From Mesostigma viride (lineage: Eukaryota > Streptophyta > Mesostigmatophyceae > Mesostigmatales > Mesostigmataceae), in NCBI GenBank assembly GCA_009746045.1, contig RPFO01000080.1, positions 1,812,183 through 1,876,182 of the forward strand: a stretch of 64,000 nucleotides of DNA, given 5' to 3'. The position numbers and the translations under genes are program-made. Of this stretch, positions 21,541 through 34,700 are shown piece by piece (within the stretch, counting starts at the first letter, position 1; each line of letters starts with the position of its first letter). Under the pieces are notes generated by a model. The model worked only from the letters and a program-made list of their open reading frames with translations. It did not search any database and was not told the origin of the DNA.

Positions 21541-22056
21541 AGTATCAGCGAATCCTATAAATTAAAGGTGGGCACACACACGTGTGGAGGCCTGACAGGT
21601 GAAAGGCTAATAGGGTGCGTATGGTCTGCATGGACCGCGCTACCACATTCCACACTAACGCTATCCGTGCGTTGTATCATATTCGGTATGGCGGGGACCC
21701 CCGGGGAGGAGCTATCCGACAGTCAACTAGCCTGGGTATGGCTCCGAACTAATATGCTATACGCGATCTGGACTATCCGGAACGAGACGGTTTTCAAAGT
21801 GCGGCACGAATACACCAAAGCCGCCGTGGTGAGGCGGTTTATCTTCCTCTGGAACTCAGCAATGCGTCGCGCTTGGCTCTTGGCGCAAGAACAATACAAG
21901 GTGTGGGACCCCGGCCCCAACAATGACAGGCCCAGCCCCTTGGAGCTCTTCCATGCTCTCCTGGGACGCAACAGGGTGTTTACTTGCATTCCTCACGGTG
22001 ACCTTACGCGCGTCACTTGGCTCCCCTGGTCACACAATGCTCACTCATTCTAAAGG
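21541..22056 (+). pseudogene. LINE (non-LTR retrotransposon) C-terminal fragment
   Basis: The last about 170 codons of an open frame ending at 22053 contain WVWLRTNMLYAIWTIRNETVF, like the LLWAIW..RN..VF motif at the C-terminus (zf-RVT region) of plant and algal LINE pol proteins, followed by the usual basic R.RRFIFLW..AMRRAW helix. No endonuclease or reverse transcriptase precedes it. A 3' segment with TTAATAAAAATACC and GGAAAAAAAGG (about 22155-22190) may be the element tail. A 5'-truncated insertion is the ordinary fate of LINEs. Confidence 0.55.
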
Positions 22057-22294
22057 CCTTTCACCTATCACACTACCCTCAGAGGGTCACAGACGGTAAC
22101 CAGCTGGTCGATACGTGGTACTTACCTCTTAACCGGCCTAATGATATTCCTATTGGTTAATAAAAATACCCATTTACCCGGAAAAAAAGGCTAATAGGGT
22201 GTTTTAGCCACTGACATCTTGATACCCTAGGCTTAGCGGCAGGGATTAACTACTGGCTATATTTGGAATAAACGTAAGACTTACGGCCGGAATT

Positions 22295-22310
22295 TTTTTG
22301 GCGCCAAAAA
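22295..22310. promoter_or_regulatory. E2F-like palindrome upstream of LRR gene
   Basis: TTTTTGGCGCCAAAAA is a 16-bp perfect palindrome containing the TTTGGCGC half-site of E2F/DP factors. It lies about 260 bp before the LRR start codon. The same word occurs in a dispersed repeat at about 43.9 kb, so it may belong to a repeat and not to the gene promoter. Confidence 0.35.
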
Positions 22311-22571
22311 TTCGTGGGTACCGCCTTGCGCCCAAAGCCAAATTCCAAGACGCCCAAAGCCCAAAGGCGGGCGAGTCTGGCGCGGCGCGTCTGTCCTGGA
22401 AATCCCCCGTACAGATTCCCAACGACGATTCCTGAAGGCGAACCCGAAGACGGCTCCCTTGCAAAACTTTCTATGCGTGTGGTGAATGAGGCATTGATTT
22501 AGGCTTCTACGACGCGTACGCACGCGGCAAGGACCCCGGCGTCTGATCGATCACGGGCACGCGGCCCGGCC

Positions 22572-22724
22572 ATGGCGCCCAGGTCGGATGGTCGACGTAT
22601 TCTCCGCCGGTTTTCGGTTGCGTTGTTGCTGTCAATATTTGCCCTTCTCGGCCTGGCAAGTTGGAGCGCCCTTAACAGCACCGATGCATCCGACGCCACT
22701 CGCGTCATCATGGCCGGATATCAG
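22572..22724 (+). CDS. LRR gene exon 1 (signal peptide)
   Basis: 51 codons from ATG at 22572 to the donor CAG|GTACGT at 22725. The peptide has a basic start (APRSDGRRILRR) and a hydrophobic core FSVALLLSIFALLGLAS, a classic secretory signal or signal anchor, followed by a Ser/Thr/Asp-rich stretch. The Kozak-like context is GGCCATGG. Phase 0 exit. Confidence 0.65.
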
Positions 22725-25700
22725 GTACGTGCGGCTGCCGATTTCGATCCTGCTAGTTAATGAGGGTATACGTTATAGCGAAATGGCTCCGCGCCGGCAC
22801 GGTTATGCATCTCAATACATGGGCTTATGTTGCGTGTTAGCGTGTAGCGTCATGGCCACATAGTCGCAAGTAGTAAAATCCTTGTCGCGGTCGTCTCTCT
22901 TGTTGTACTGTCGAGTCGGCATGTCCAGCTCAACTGTGTCCTAGCGCTCTTGACGAGCTTCAAGAGTGGCCGTCGGCAGCTATAGTACTGTGCTGTCTTT
23001 CTTCTCCTTCTCTCGGCGCGCGCGCCCCTTGCCTCGTATCGCGCGCTCTTTATTCAAATATCTAGTCCTAGCTACAGTAGCCGGGTAACTTGGTCCAGAC
23101 GTATTCAAAGTCAAATTAATCTCAGGGGGGAAAACCGACGTCAGATACCCAGGAGGGGAAACCGACACCGAAACCGACGCCCAGGGTACACGGAACCTTG
23201 CCAGTTTGCCCGGGGTGGGGGTGGGGGTGGGGACCTGGGGGTGACGGGTGACGGGTGACGGGTGAGGGGTGAGGAGTGGGTGAGGGGTGAGGGGCGAGCG
23301 AGGGCCGGGTGAGCGAGGCTGGGTGAGGGGTGAGGGATGAGGGCCGGTGAGGGCCGGGTGAGGGGTGACGGGTGACGGGTGAGGGGTGAGGGGTGAGGGA
23401 TGATGGACTGATGGGTGGGGTGGCCCGGGGTGCAAATGCCTGCATCAGCTGTGCTGGGCGGGGACGGGTGGGGGGTGCATGGCTTCAAGTGTTGACCAGT
23501 GGGTGGCATGGGTGGCGTTAAATATTGTTACCTGATGGTTGCACTGCATGGCGCCTCAGCATGTACTGTATAAAGGCCGCCAGCATGCGCAGTGGTGATC
23601 AGATTACTAATACTGCATGTCAGTCAGTCACTCACTCAGTCAGTCAGTCATGCAGTCAGTCAGTCAGTCGGTCGGTCGGTCGGTCGGTCGGTCGGTCGGT
23701 CGGTCGGTCGGTCGGTCGGTCGGTCGGTCGGTCGGTCGGTCGGTCGGTCGGTCGGTCGGTCGGTCGGTCGGTCGGTCGGTCGGTCGGTCGGTCGGTCGGT
23801 CGGTCGGTCGGTCGGTCGGTTGGTCGGTCGGTCAGTCAGTACCAGTCAGTCAGTCAGTCAGTCACATCTAGGGTTTAATACTAAAACCCTGACAAGTCAG
23901 TCAGTCAGTCAGTCATTTGGATCCCACGCCGGTCTCTGCCAGACAGATTAAACCCTGGCAGCCGAGGACCGAAAATGCAACGTTCCTACTGGGCAGGGTA
24001 CTTACTAGGCATTAATGCTCAGTATAGCACGTACAATCTCGATGAACTTACCCGGTATTTTTGGGTTAATATTGGGGCTCGAGGGTACCTCACTGGATCA
24101 GGTTACATCTAGTGCCGCTGAGCTCCTTGCTGGCGAGGCTGCCTGGTCATATGGCCGTAAGGGGTTGAATCACATTATTAGCGAATCAGCGGTGGCTCCG
24201 GGCTCAGCGCCCTCCTTGTCGCAAATTTTGGTTCCTCAGATTTGTTGCCACGTCATCTCTCTCTCCTGGCCTGCGTGGAGGCCTCTTGTGACGTGCATCC
24301 AACTTGTGCATGGGGGATGATCGTGGGGTTGGGCCGCTGGCCGGGGGACAGATCGAGGCATTGGTTTGGGGGGGGCGGAGGCCGGGAGGGTTGGAGCTGT
24401 GCAAAATTGGTGCTGGTGGGTACGCATGTATTTTCAATCTTATCGATCATACGTACGTTAGCCATATTCAGTGAAGTTTGCACTTGATCAAGCTAATGAA
24501 TGTTCCTTGTTTTGATTAAGCCAGTGACTCAATCGGCCTCTAGAAATCGAGTATACGGTATATTAGTATCTCGATCCCGCTAGCTGGCCAGCTACCAAGG
24601 TGGGATGGCCACGTGCTTCTTTGCGGACAATTGAAGCTTCCAGATGGATTTCCCAATGGTCATGCCATGCATGCGCCGCTGCCATACTATTTCTCAATTT
24701 AAATTATTTGTGATTATGTGTGGCCATGGTTGCTCCCCTACATGCAGGACCTGCCGGCATTGTCGCATACAGGGCGCAGGCTCCAGCAAACGGCGTCCCC
24801 TGGTATGTGATCTGATTTGAGTACATTCAAGCGCGATTCAGTGGCGGTCGTGGCAAATAGATTAATAGAATAAGCCTGATTGGTGGCCGGCGGGCGTCAC
24901 GCAAGTGCCGTAACCATCATGTGCGTGCAATGATGCATCACTGTCTGATTCGAATTCGTCTAAAATTGAGAATTAAAAAACGTGTTTGCCAAGCATATAC
25001 TACTACGTAATTGGTTTTACAAAATTTGCTGTTTTAACCCCTAAATGGGCCGAGATCCTGCCGATAAATCGGCTGGATCTTCACAATTTTGCAAACCAGA
25101 TGCCATCCAACCTACCCATATCCAATGGCTGTCCTTGGGGGCCAAGCATGTCCATGAGTTGCCCTTCGGTTTGGTATATCACAACCTCACATATATGCAG
25201 GGTAGGCCATATATAACTGCCGTCAAAGTCAGGGGGGTCAAGACGCGCGTTTTCATTTTTGGTAGAATGTGCATTTTGAATTATGTTATAAGACCTAGGC
25301 ACCTACCACTTCAGGGATGATAAACAATTAGTTGCTGAACAGTTTGAGCCATTGGGGTCATCATTTGGGTGGGTATACCAGCAGTTACACCCAGTACAGC
25401 CCATAGGGGTACCGTTGGTAAAAAGCAACCAAGGGGGTAGGGGTGGGCATACTACCTACTAATATGACCACCAACCATGCCAAACAATACATTTCCCTTC
25501 CACAATGATGGGGAAACATAACTGCATCATCACACTGCCCTTACATGGCACCTATGTGCAGGTGCCACCTTGTCCATGCACGTAGGTAACGTGGTACGGA
25601 TACCCTACGCAAGGCATGCATTCTAGGAGGCAGCCACCAACAAACTAGTGATGTTGAGCCTATTTCAGCCTGCCCTAGCAAGGATAAACTAGGCCTAAGC

Positions 25701-28700
25701 TGCCATAGCTTGCCAGGTGATGGCCAGCACACCTGGTGGCACATGCTGACAATGGGAAGCTTTTACTCACCAGTTACATGCTTGATGATGCCACAGAGAC
25801 CAGCCAACTGCCTCACACTCAATATGTGTATGGGAATATATAACAAACATATATGGAGGTATTCAAACACATACAGCCTCTAAAACTTATCACCATCACC
25901 CTGTGGCAGGTCAACTGACTGAGGGAAGCATCTAAGAAGGGTGTTTTAGAAAGGGGCCAGGCCAGGGTCAAGAAAGAGCATGAATAATGCAAAAAGAATG
26001 TGCTACACAAGCTAGAACGTATATATAAACGTCAAATATCGATAGGAAAACGATGCTTAAGCTTTACCAGGCATGGCTGGCATTACCTTGGCCCAGGCGG
26101 TGGCCGCAAAATTGCGCATTTCGGCACACCAAAGTTGTGCAGCATGGTCGCTGGATTCGGCGATTTCTGGCCACCCTTGCACGTTTACGACTACTATGTA
26201 TCATAACAAGTACAAAGAAACCAATATATCCTTTAAAATACGCCGGAAAGGTATTGCTGTCAACGTTTCTATCGTCCGGCCTGAGCGCAGTTTTTTTCCA
26301 GCAAGAACGCTGCCGACACCTATCAAATGGCATTCCCGCGAACCAAAAATTGGCCTGTATCATCTTTAGGACGTATAAAATCAATACTGTATCCTAAGTT
26401 TGGCCAGAAAATTCGAACGCAAACGTAAATGCCATGCGTGGGCGCAAGCCGCCATGGCCAGGTCGTCGTTTTCCGGAATGCACGTTGTACGTGAAAAAGT
26501 ACCCTGACCCCTTGTACTTTGACCGGCCAGAACACCTCTATAACTTTGTCAGAAGTATGCAAACCCTAGTACCACGCTGTGAAGAAACTTATAAACTTTC
26601 GATCTTCTCAGCTAAACTTTTCCTAATTCTCAATAGATTTCGCGGCATTTGGTCCCCCGAGAAGGGGCGGATGCATCGGCTGGAACTCGATTTTTGGCGG
26701 AATATAGGCCGCAAGACCATTTAGGGGTTAATTAAACTTGGTGTTTAATTATTTCTATTTATCTTTTACCCATAGTCCGGAAACAGTGCGATGTATCGCA
26801 CTGTTTGACTCCCGGTGGCGCGGCGCTCGATTCCCGGAGCGCCGCGCCACCCGTGACGGAGGGAAGTTGTCCGGTGGGTCTGGGAACACTTAGGGACAAA
26901 GGTGATGCGTAGGTTTGGGGGTAATATTCGCCATAGCCTGGTAAATACAACGTGTATTGAGACAGTATCACGTAACTTTGGCGGGAAATTTTCACTCGCG
27001 CGCGCGTAACGAGATATGGCCGCTAGTGGCCGTTATCAAGGAAATTTTGCGTCTCGCGGCTTGTAACGGTTCAGAATGTTGCTCAGAATGATGATGCGTG
27101 ATTTTCGTACGTCAGGGGTGGCCAGACGTACAGCATTGGTGAAATACAGGTAGGAAATTACTGCTTTCTTGGTCGTCAGTACCAGATGAGTAATGGCATG
27201 TCATATTTGGATTTTCTTCTTATGGCCCGGCAGTCTGCGCCAGCCCGAGCACCCAGTTTTGGTACAGGACATCCGCAGCAGCGTCCCTGTGAATTCGGAT
27301 GCGTTTATAGGTCATCTTTGCACAGAACATCAACCTGGTAATCATGTCGGATGCATTCACTATGCGGCTATGGCGGCCTATGCCTGGAAAGCATTAGCCA
27401 GTGTGAGATATGAGGGTCCCGACCAGCAGAACCCGGAAAGGTCGTGATCAAGCCAGGTACGGCAACGTGTTTGCATGTCGTTTGCACGGGAATCTGTCGT
27501 TTATACATCGATTTTACCCGAGTGTATCAGTGCGTCTTGCAGCAGGTTTCCATGCCTGCTGTATGAGTGCTATTAGCCCCAAATCTGCTCAGTTTGTGGT
27601 GTTTCTTTGGAGGATGCCATTCCGTTAGTGCTGGTTCAGCAACTTCATTGTTTCCCAGCACTTTTTACATTCCTATGTGGCTGTATACAATGCATAACTG
27701 TGTGGCATTTCATGGATGGCTGCTTACGCGCGCGTAACCCACACACGTAATTGAGCGCATCATATAGGTCAGATGGGCTATCCGTGCGGTCTGACCCAAG
27801 GAAAGCATGGTGGCACTATCCCATGAAATTGTCCAATGTTAATATTGAGGTTCCTGACCCTCCCAGTAGATGTTATTATCTAGGGGGATTTTTCTTACAA
27901 CCTGAAAATGTACCTGAAAATGATCGTCTTTTGTCCAACTTTGGCAGTTAATATTTTGCAAAGCATGGAATGGACTCGGGATATTATTGCATATTCTGAA
28001 AGCCCTTGGAGTGTAGATACTCCTAGCACCTTGGTAGGGGGTATTTGGAGTTGTGGCCTATGAGTTATGATTTTTTCCATTTTCAGGGGTCTAAAAATGC
28101 CCAAAACCCATTCCCGGACTATTGGTTAAACGAACAATGGGCAGCAACTCTCTTTCTAGAACAACTGCAACTTGTCAGCGCTCATTACCGCAGCATGGTG
28201 CTCACATATATGTACCAACCTCTAATGCACGGCAGAATACGACATATATAGCTGCATCATTGATGACGGAGGCTCGATCCCCCTTATCCCATGCAGCCTG
28301 GCCTGGAGTTGAATGCTAAGTACAGTGGTACTCCCGCAGTTACAACTTTTGTGCAACTGTCAATTGTTGGTGCTCCTCCTAGGCATCAGCCCTTCATGAT
28401 TTGTGTCCAGCTTGTGTTCACTGGCTCTCGTTAGGCTGCGCGTCACATGGTGGATTTTTTTCTTTCCTACTAAGTCTATATACACGTGGTGGTTTTGAAG
28501 CCACGTGACCTTTCCTGATCGACTGCCGCGTGGCCTCTCTCTGCGCATGGTTCACTGTTGGACAGATGTGGTGGCTCAATTGCTCAGCATCAAGGCGGGC
28601 CTGCTAGACGGCTCCGGGGCTTTGCTCAGCTGGACGGGCGATGATGTGTGTTCCGGCGAGTGGAATGGCGTCTCCGGTTGTGATGACGATGGCAATCCAA

Positions 28701-31700
28701 CTTCTCTGTACGTCCCTTGCTTGTTCTTCCTAGACTGATGTCATACTGTAGGTATAGAAGCCGGGAAGTAAATAGTTGGGGGGCATGGCAGCCCTGTGCG
28801 CCGTTTATGGCAAGTTTTATGACAAGTATCGCAACATCGCAAATTTTTTTTATCGTGCGTAATGTTTAGGACACTGCAAGGTAGAGGCACACCGTGGCAT
28901 CTTCAGTTTCAAAAAATCCTATTTCGAGGAGAATTTATTGCGTTACCAAGTTTCGCAACAACCAGTTTTGCCAGCTACATTATGTAGGTTTGCAACAGTT
29001 TTTTTTTTTGGGTCCTGCAGCCGCTGCTCCTGGGAAGTTGCGAAGTTGCGATTCTTGTTGTGATACTGCGGATGCCTCGTGTACGAGCATTAACGCAGTT
29101 GTCAGGCCGGGTTTTTGTATTACCCCTTAACCCATAGTCCGGAAACAGTTCGATATATCGAACTGTTTGACCCCCGGTGGCGCGGCGCTCAACGCCCGGA
29201 GCGCCGCGCCACCCGTGACGGAGGGAAGTTGTCCGGTGGGTCTGGTAACACTTAGGGACGAAGGTGATGCATAGGTTTGGGGGTAATTTCGCCATAGCCT
29301 GGTAATTACAACGTGTATTGAGACAGTATCACGTGACTTTGGCGGGAAATTTTCACTCGCGCGCGCGTAACGAGATATGGCCGCTAGTGGCCGTTATCAA
29401 GGAAATTTTGCGTCTCGCGGCTTGTAACGGTTCAGAATGTTGCTCAGAATGATGATGCGTGATTTTCGTAGGTCAGGGGTGGCCAGACGTACAGCATTGG
29501 TGAAATACAGGTAGGAAATTACTGCTTTCTTGGTCGTCAGTACCAGATGAGTAATGGCATGTCATATTTGGATTTTCTTCTTATGGCCCGGCAGTCTGCG
29601 CCAGCCCGAGCACCCAGTTTTGGTACAGGACATCCGCAGCAGCGTCCCTGTGAATTCGGATGCGTTTATAGGTCATCTTTGCACAGAACATCAACCTGGT
29701 AATCATGTCGGATGCATTCACTATGCGGCTATGGCGGCCTATGCCTGGAAAGCATTAGCCAGTGTGAGATATGAGGGTCCCGACCAGCAGAACCCGGAAA
29801 GGTCGTGATCAAGCCAGGTACGGCAACGTGTTTGCATGTCGTTTGCACGGGAATCTGTCGTTTATACATCGATTTTACCCGAGTGTATCAGTGCGTCTTG
29901 CAGCAGGTTTCCATGCCTGCTGTATGAGTGCTATTAGCCCCAAATCTGCTCAGTTTGTGGTGTTTCTTTGGAGGATGCCATTCCGTTAGTGCTGGTTCAG
30001 CAACTTCATTGTTTCCCAGCACTTTTTACATTCCTATGTGGCTGTATACAATGCATAACTGTGTGGCATTTCATGGATGGCTGCTTACGCGCGCGTAACC
30101 CACACACGTAATTGAGCGCATCATATAGGTCAGATGGGCTATCCGTGCGGTCTGACCCAAGGAAAGCATGGTGGCACTATCCAATGAAATTGTCCAATGT
30201 TAATATTGAGGTTCCCAAGCCTCCCAGAAGGGGCTTTTTCTTACCTGAAAATGATCGTCTTTTGTCCGACTTGGCAGTAAATATTTTGCAAAGCACGGAA
30301 TGGACTCAGGATATTATTGCATATTCTGAGAGCCCTTGAAGTGTAGATACTCCTAGCACCTTGGTAGGGGGTATTTGGAGTTGTGGCCTATGAGTTATGA
30401 TTTTTTCCATTTTCAGGGGTCTAAAAATGCCCAAAACCCATTCCCGTGCTATGGGTTAAATGGTCCTAAAAATCGGACTGAGTTGCACATCTTTGCACAT
30501 AATATGTTTCTCCATGGCCTAAAACCAATTTTTGGCTACCCCTTGGTACCAAGCATGCATTTATGTTGAATTTCTTTGGGGACATGCCACTGGTCCCATA
30601 TCTTTGACTTTAGGGTGCTATAAATAGCGCCAACCCCAGGGGGGTACGGAAAAATGGGGTTTGAGACATACATCATGCAATATGGACCACTTATACAAAT
30701 ATATAGGCCCTGGAATTTCAAAGGCAGTTAGTTTATATCACAGGCATGCCATCAATGCATTCACAACATGACATGCTACAGAACTGCACAACAAGTCGGC
30801 CGAAATCCGGACTGATATTTCCTGAGATTGCCCTGAGTTTTTTTGAGATTTTTCAAGATTGATCTTGAGATATCGTGAGATGTCCTGAGATTGTCTTGAG
30901 AATGTCTTTAGATTGATCTTGAGATTTCCTGAGATTGTCTGGAGATTGTCTTGATTTATCGTACTGAGAAAATCTGGTAAGTGCGCAAGTCTTGGGTCCT
31001 GAGATTTCTAGTGAAAATCTCAAGATTTTCAACCGAAAACTCAGGTCTTGAGATTTTGACTTTGTAGTGAAAATCTCAGGACAAAAAAACGAGTAGAATC
31101 TCAAGAATATCAAGAACATTCACAGGCGAATTCTCCTTCCATTCTGGGACAAAGAAATGGTGTTATCAGGGACCGTCAGATACAAAAATGAAAGATGTTT
31201 ACAACAGGGGCATGACTCACAATCAGTGCATTCATTACATTGATAAATATCATTAAATAAATCAATCTTTTATTCATAGGCAAAAAAATAAATCACAACC
31301 AAAAGAGGACTGTTTCTTCATCGTTTGGCAGATCTTGTAGATCATTCGGTTCTTCATTTACTCTGCCCAACTGTGCTTCGTTGCACATTCACCTGCACGC
31401 ATAAACCAGGAAGGGGAAAAAACAGCATTACATAAACAGGACCATGATAAGAAACGCTGGGCTGCAGCAATGTACACCTAACCAGACCAAAGGCATAGCA
31501 AACAACATCATGCTCGGCATAAAAAAAGATACTTCTGACTGGCACAAAACATTGAAAGGGTGGCCCAAGTGAAAGCCTAGCACCGCCATTATTGAGATGT
31601 GCAAGACCAAGAAACCACGACATTGCATATGACAGATGCATTGAAAAAGGGAAAACACGTTTATTAACTGTGAAGCTCCAGGGTAACTAGACTAATTTTT

Positions 31701-34700
31701 CTATTAAAGGGCTGAGTCTGGCAGGAACGGCATTAAAGTATAGTCACACCGAACCTAGAACCCAGGTATGGTGGCTAACCTTCATGTCACTATACAAAAA
31801 AGAAACTAAGCTTGGAGAACCACGAAGAAAACGATGGTAATAACGAGCAGAAGGTAATTAATAGAAGATTCAGCAGATGGGATTAATGTATTAAATTGCA
31901 AAAAGCCAGGTTTTGGTTGTCGACAGCAAAGACTGGCACCATGGGGAAAATGCCACGCACATCTTGCTAAATGTAAGAGGAGCATTGCAAAAAAGTCATG
32001 TAAAGGGAGTTAGAAAGAGCACGCATTCTAGAAAGGCCGCAGACAGATCAACGCGGACGACAATGGTATCGACTCTAGGAATGGGATGGTAGCAGCTACT
32101 TACCACAGGTCTCGAGCAAGAGCCAGTCTCTGCCATTCGCGCGTGGGCATCATGCCAGTTGGACGGCGTCGGTCACCCTCAATAAACGCGCAAAATTGAA
32201 GGGGAAACGGCAACATAGATGCATACATGCATAAGATGCTGAGCGCCAAAAGGCCATGGTAATGAAAACATTCAGAGAAAACACATTAATAGCTCTGAGA
32301 AAGATTGCCAGCTTTACCTGCAACGAAATGGCCTACGCATGAGCACGGCCGGCATGCTAACCATAAAGACGTCAAACCATACGACGAAACTTCACTGACC
32401 TTAGTGGTTGAAGTCCTTGGCAGGCTCCAGAGGTCCTGATCGTGCTAGCGTAAAGAACTGCATGATATATACCACTGCCGGCTATTTCAAGGCCATACCT
32501 AGTGTACTGTGCACCTACCGACATCCATACATACTGATACGCCGCGTTTGCTACAGAAATCACCGCACTTAGCGGACCTGCAGCGCTTGTTATTCGGTGG
32601 TTGCATTCATTGGTTACGTATGGAACTCGGTTGCCCCATCGCTCGAGCTAGCGTATATGTGCCCTCACTGCCCGCTAGCCCCATCACTGACTGTTAAGCA
32701 TGGGGTAATTGCCTGCGAACAACGGCTACCTCAAATGTTTTTTTGAATTTTGCGCAAAAAAAAAGGTTGCGACTTGCGAAAGGTCACATCCGTAGCCAGC
32801 GGCAGGCGGAATGTCTCGAGTGATTCCAGCCAAGCGATCTTCCGTAAGAGTCATGACAGCTTACCTTTCCACTGGTTACTACTTGTCTCAAAACCTTTTG
32901 GAACGGTCGGAGCCACAAACTGCCGATAAATTTTAAGATACAGTACAGTAACAAGTATTCACCAATGAAAGCCACAGGTATTTCAAAAAATGCCGTCCTG
33001 CCGGACCCTAGAAAACGCTTGGTCCTGCCTTTGCCGGACAACCATTGGAGCAGGGTATAAATTGCGGCGACAACGATTTCTGATCGTTGGCTGACAGACT
33101 GACAGCCGACAATTATTAACGCAAAGTCACTAAAGCAAATAGGCAGTGAGAACATTCTACACAAGAGCTCTTAGTTCGGGCTTTAGAGAAGTAGTACCTG
33201 CCTGTTAAATAATGGAACAAGGATACGGTGACGGCATCCGTTTATTCCGAAGCCGGTACGGTCAAGGCTAGGGAACCGGCGTGGGAATAAACTGAACTGA
33301 ACATAACTGAAATGAAAGCCGTTATGGTGCCGTGAAATAGCCGCATGACGACAGTGCCGTTCCAAACTTTCAACTACGCGCCCGACCTCTCTTAACCGTT
33401 ACCTGGTAGACCATTGGTCCAACGAGCGAAAAATTAAGAAAGGTTGCGATTAGGCAACGCAACCCTGCACTTTTCCGCACCATTCCATGAACGCCTTCAG
33501 CAGCCAATGATGTTAGGCAACGCAACCCTGCACCTAGCCGCACCATTCCATAAACGCCTTCAGCAGCCATTTTAGGCCGGAATAGACACGGCATTTCCAC
33601 TTCGGGATTCGCACTACAGCGTGTAGTCAAGTCACTTGCTCAGATAGAATATCACTAGCTCTGACCCGCCTTCAAGCGGTTTGGTAGTGCAGCGGCTGTG
33701 TGGTTCTACCAAACGACTTTGAGAAATATGTGCCTACTCCATGGCCCCATCGGGGCAAGTACAGTAGCGGGGGCGCTTGCAGAATGTAAGTGATGCTGCG
33801 CCTATACCGAACCCCGTCTTTGCCGCCATGAACCATGACTCCGGACGGAGCTGCGATGACGAAAAGATGGTTGAAGGTCGCGGGTTGATGTTCTGTAGTT
33901 GCCCCAATGCTGTTCTGTGGTGCTCCGATTGATGTGAGCTGATAGCGGCCGCTTCAATGCCTTGAGTTTTGCACGTGCTCACGTGGGGCCATGGAGTAGG
34001 CACATATTTCTCAAAGTCGTTTGGTAGAACCACACACAGCCGCTGCACTACCTAACCGCTCGCGTGGCAAGAGCCGCACTGCTGGCAAGTCCATGGCAGC
34101 GGCTAGTGGCAGCGTATCGAGCCCTGATGACATAGCTAGTGTTTCGTCGTTCAGCAGCAACGGTGAGGTATGCATGCCCGCACAAAGGAGAAGTGAGAGG
34201 CAGCGTGCTGTAGTAAATTATGCGGACAACTCTGACAGTGCCGCATACACTGATGAGGAGTGGGATTGATTATATATTTCCTGGCAATGATGCTATGATG
34301 TAACTTGTTGTGTGCTTGTCAGACTGTATTATATTTCTTTTTACCAATGAAGAGGTGTGTCAAGTGCATCATTTGAGCATCCACATACAATGCATAAGTG
34401 TCCTGTCTTCATGCACTTGAAAATTCTCATGTGCCATGCTCAGTGTCCTGATTTTCCTTATTTTTTTTCTGATTCAGCGGCTTTTTCTCAAGGTCTTGAG
34501 ATTTTTTGTGTTGTTCCGACATTTTTCTCAGGACTCTCAGGATTCTCAGTGTTTCTCAGTGTGTGGCGAGATCAATCTCAGGCAGTTCTCAAGATTCTCA
34601 GGGGCAAGTCCTGATATTTGAGGACAAAATCTCAATCTCAAGATAAAAATTCTCAGTTTTTCTCAGGAAATCAATGATTGTTGCGAAAAAAAATCAGGAA

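Noticed and set aside
23525-23951. Gly/Arg/Ser/Val-repeat ORFs
   Set aside because: Translations of the CGGT/CAGT microsatellite in three frames.
27193-27628. Two ORFs conserved between family 2 copies
   Set aside because: The copies are over 90 percent identical at DNA level everywhere, so conservation of the frames carries no information; no domain seen.
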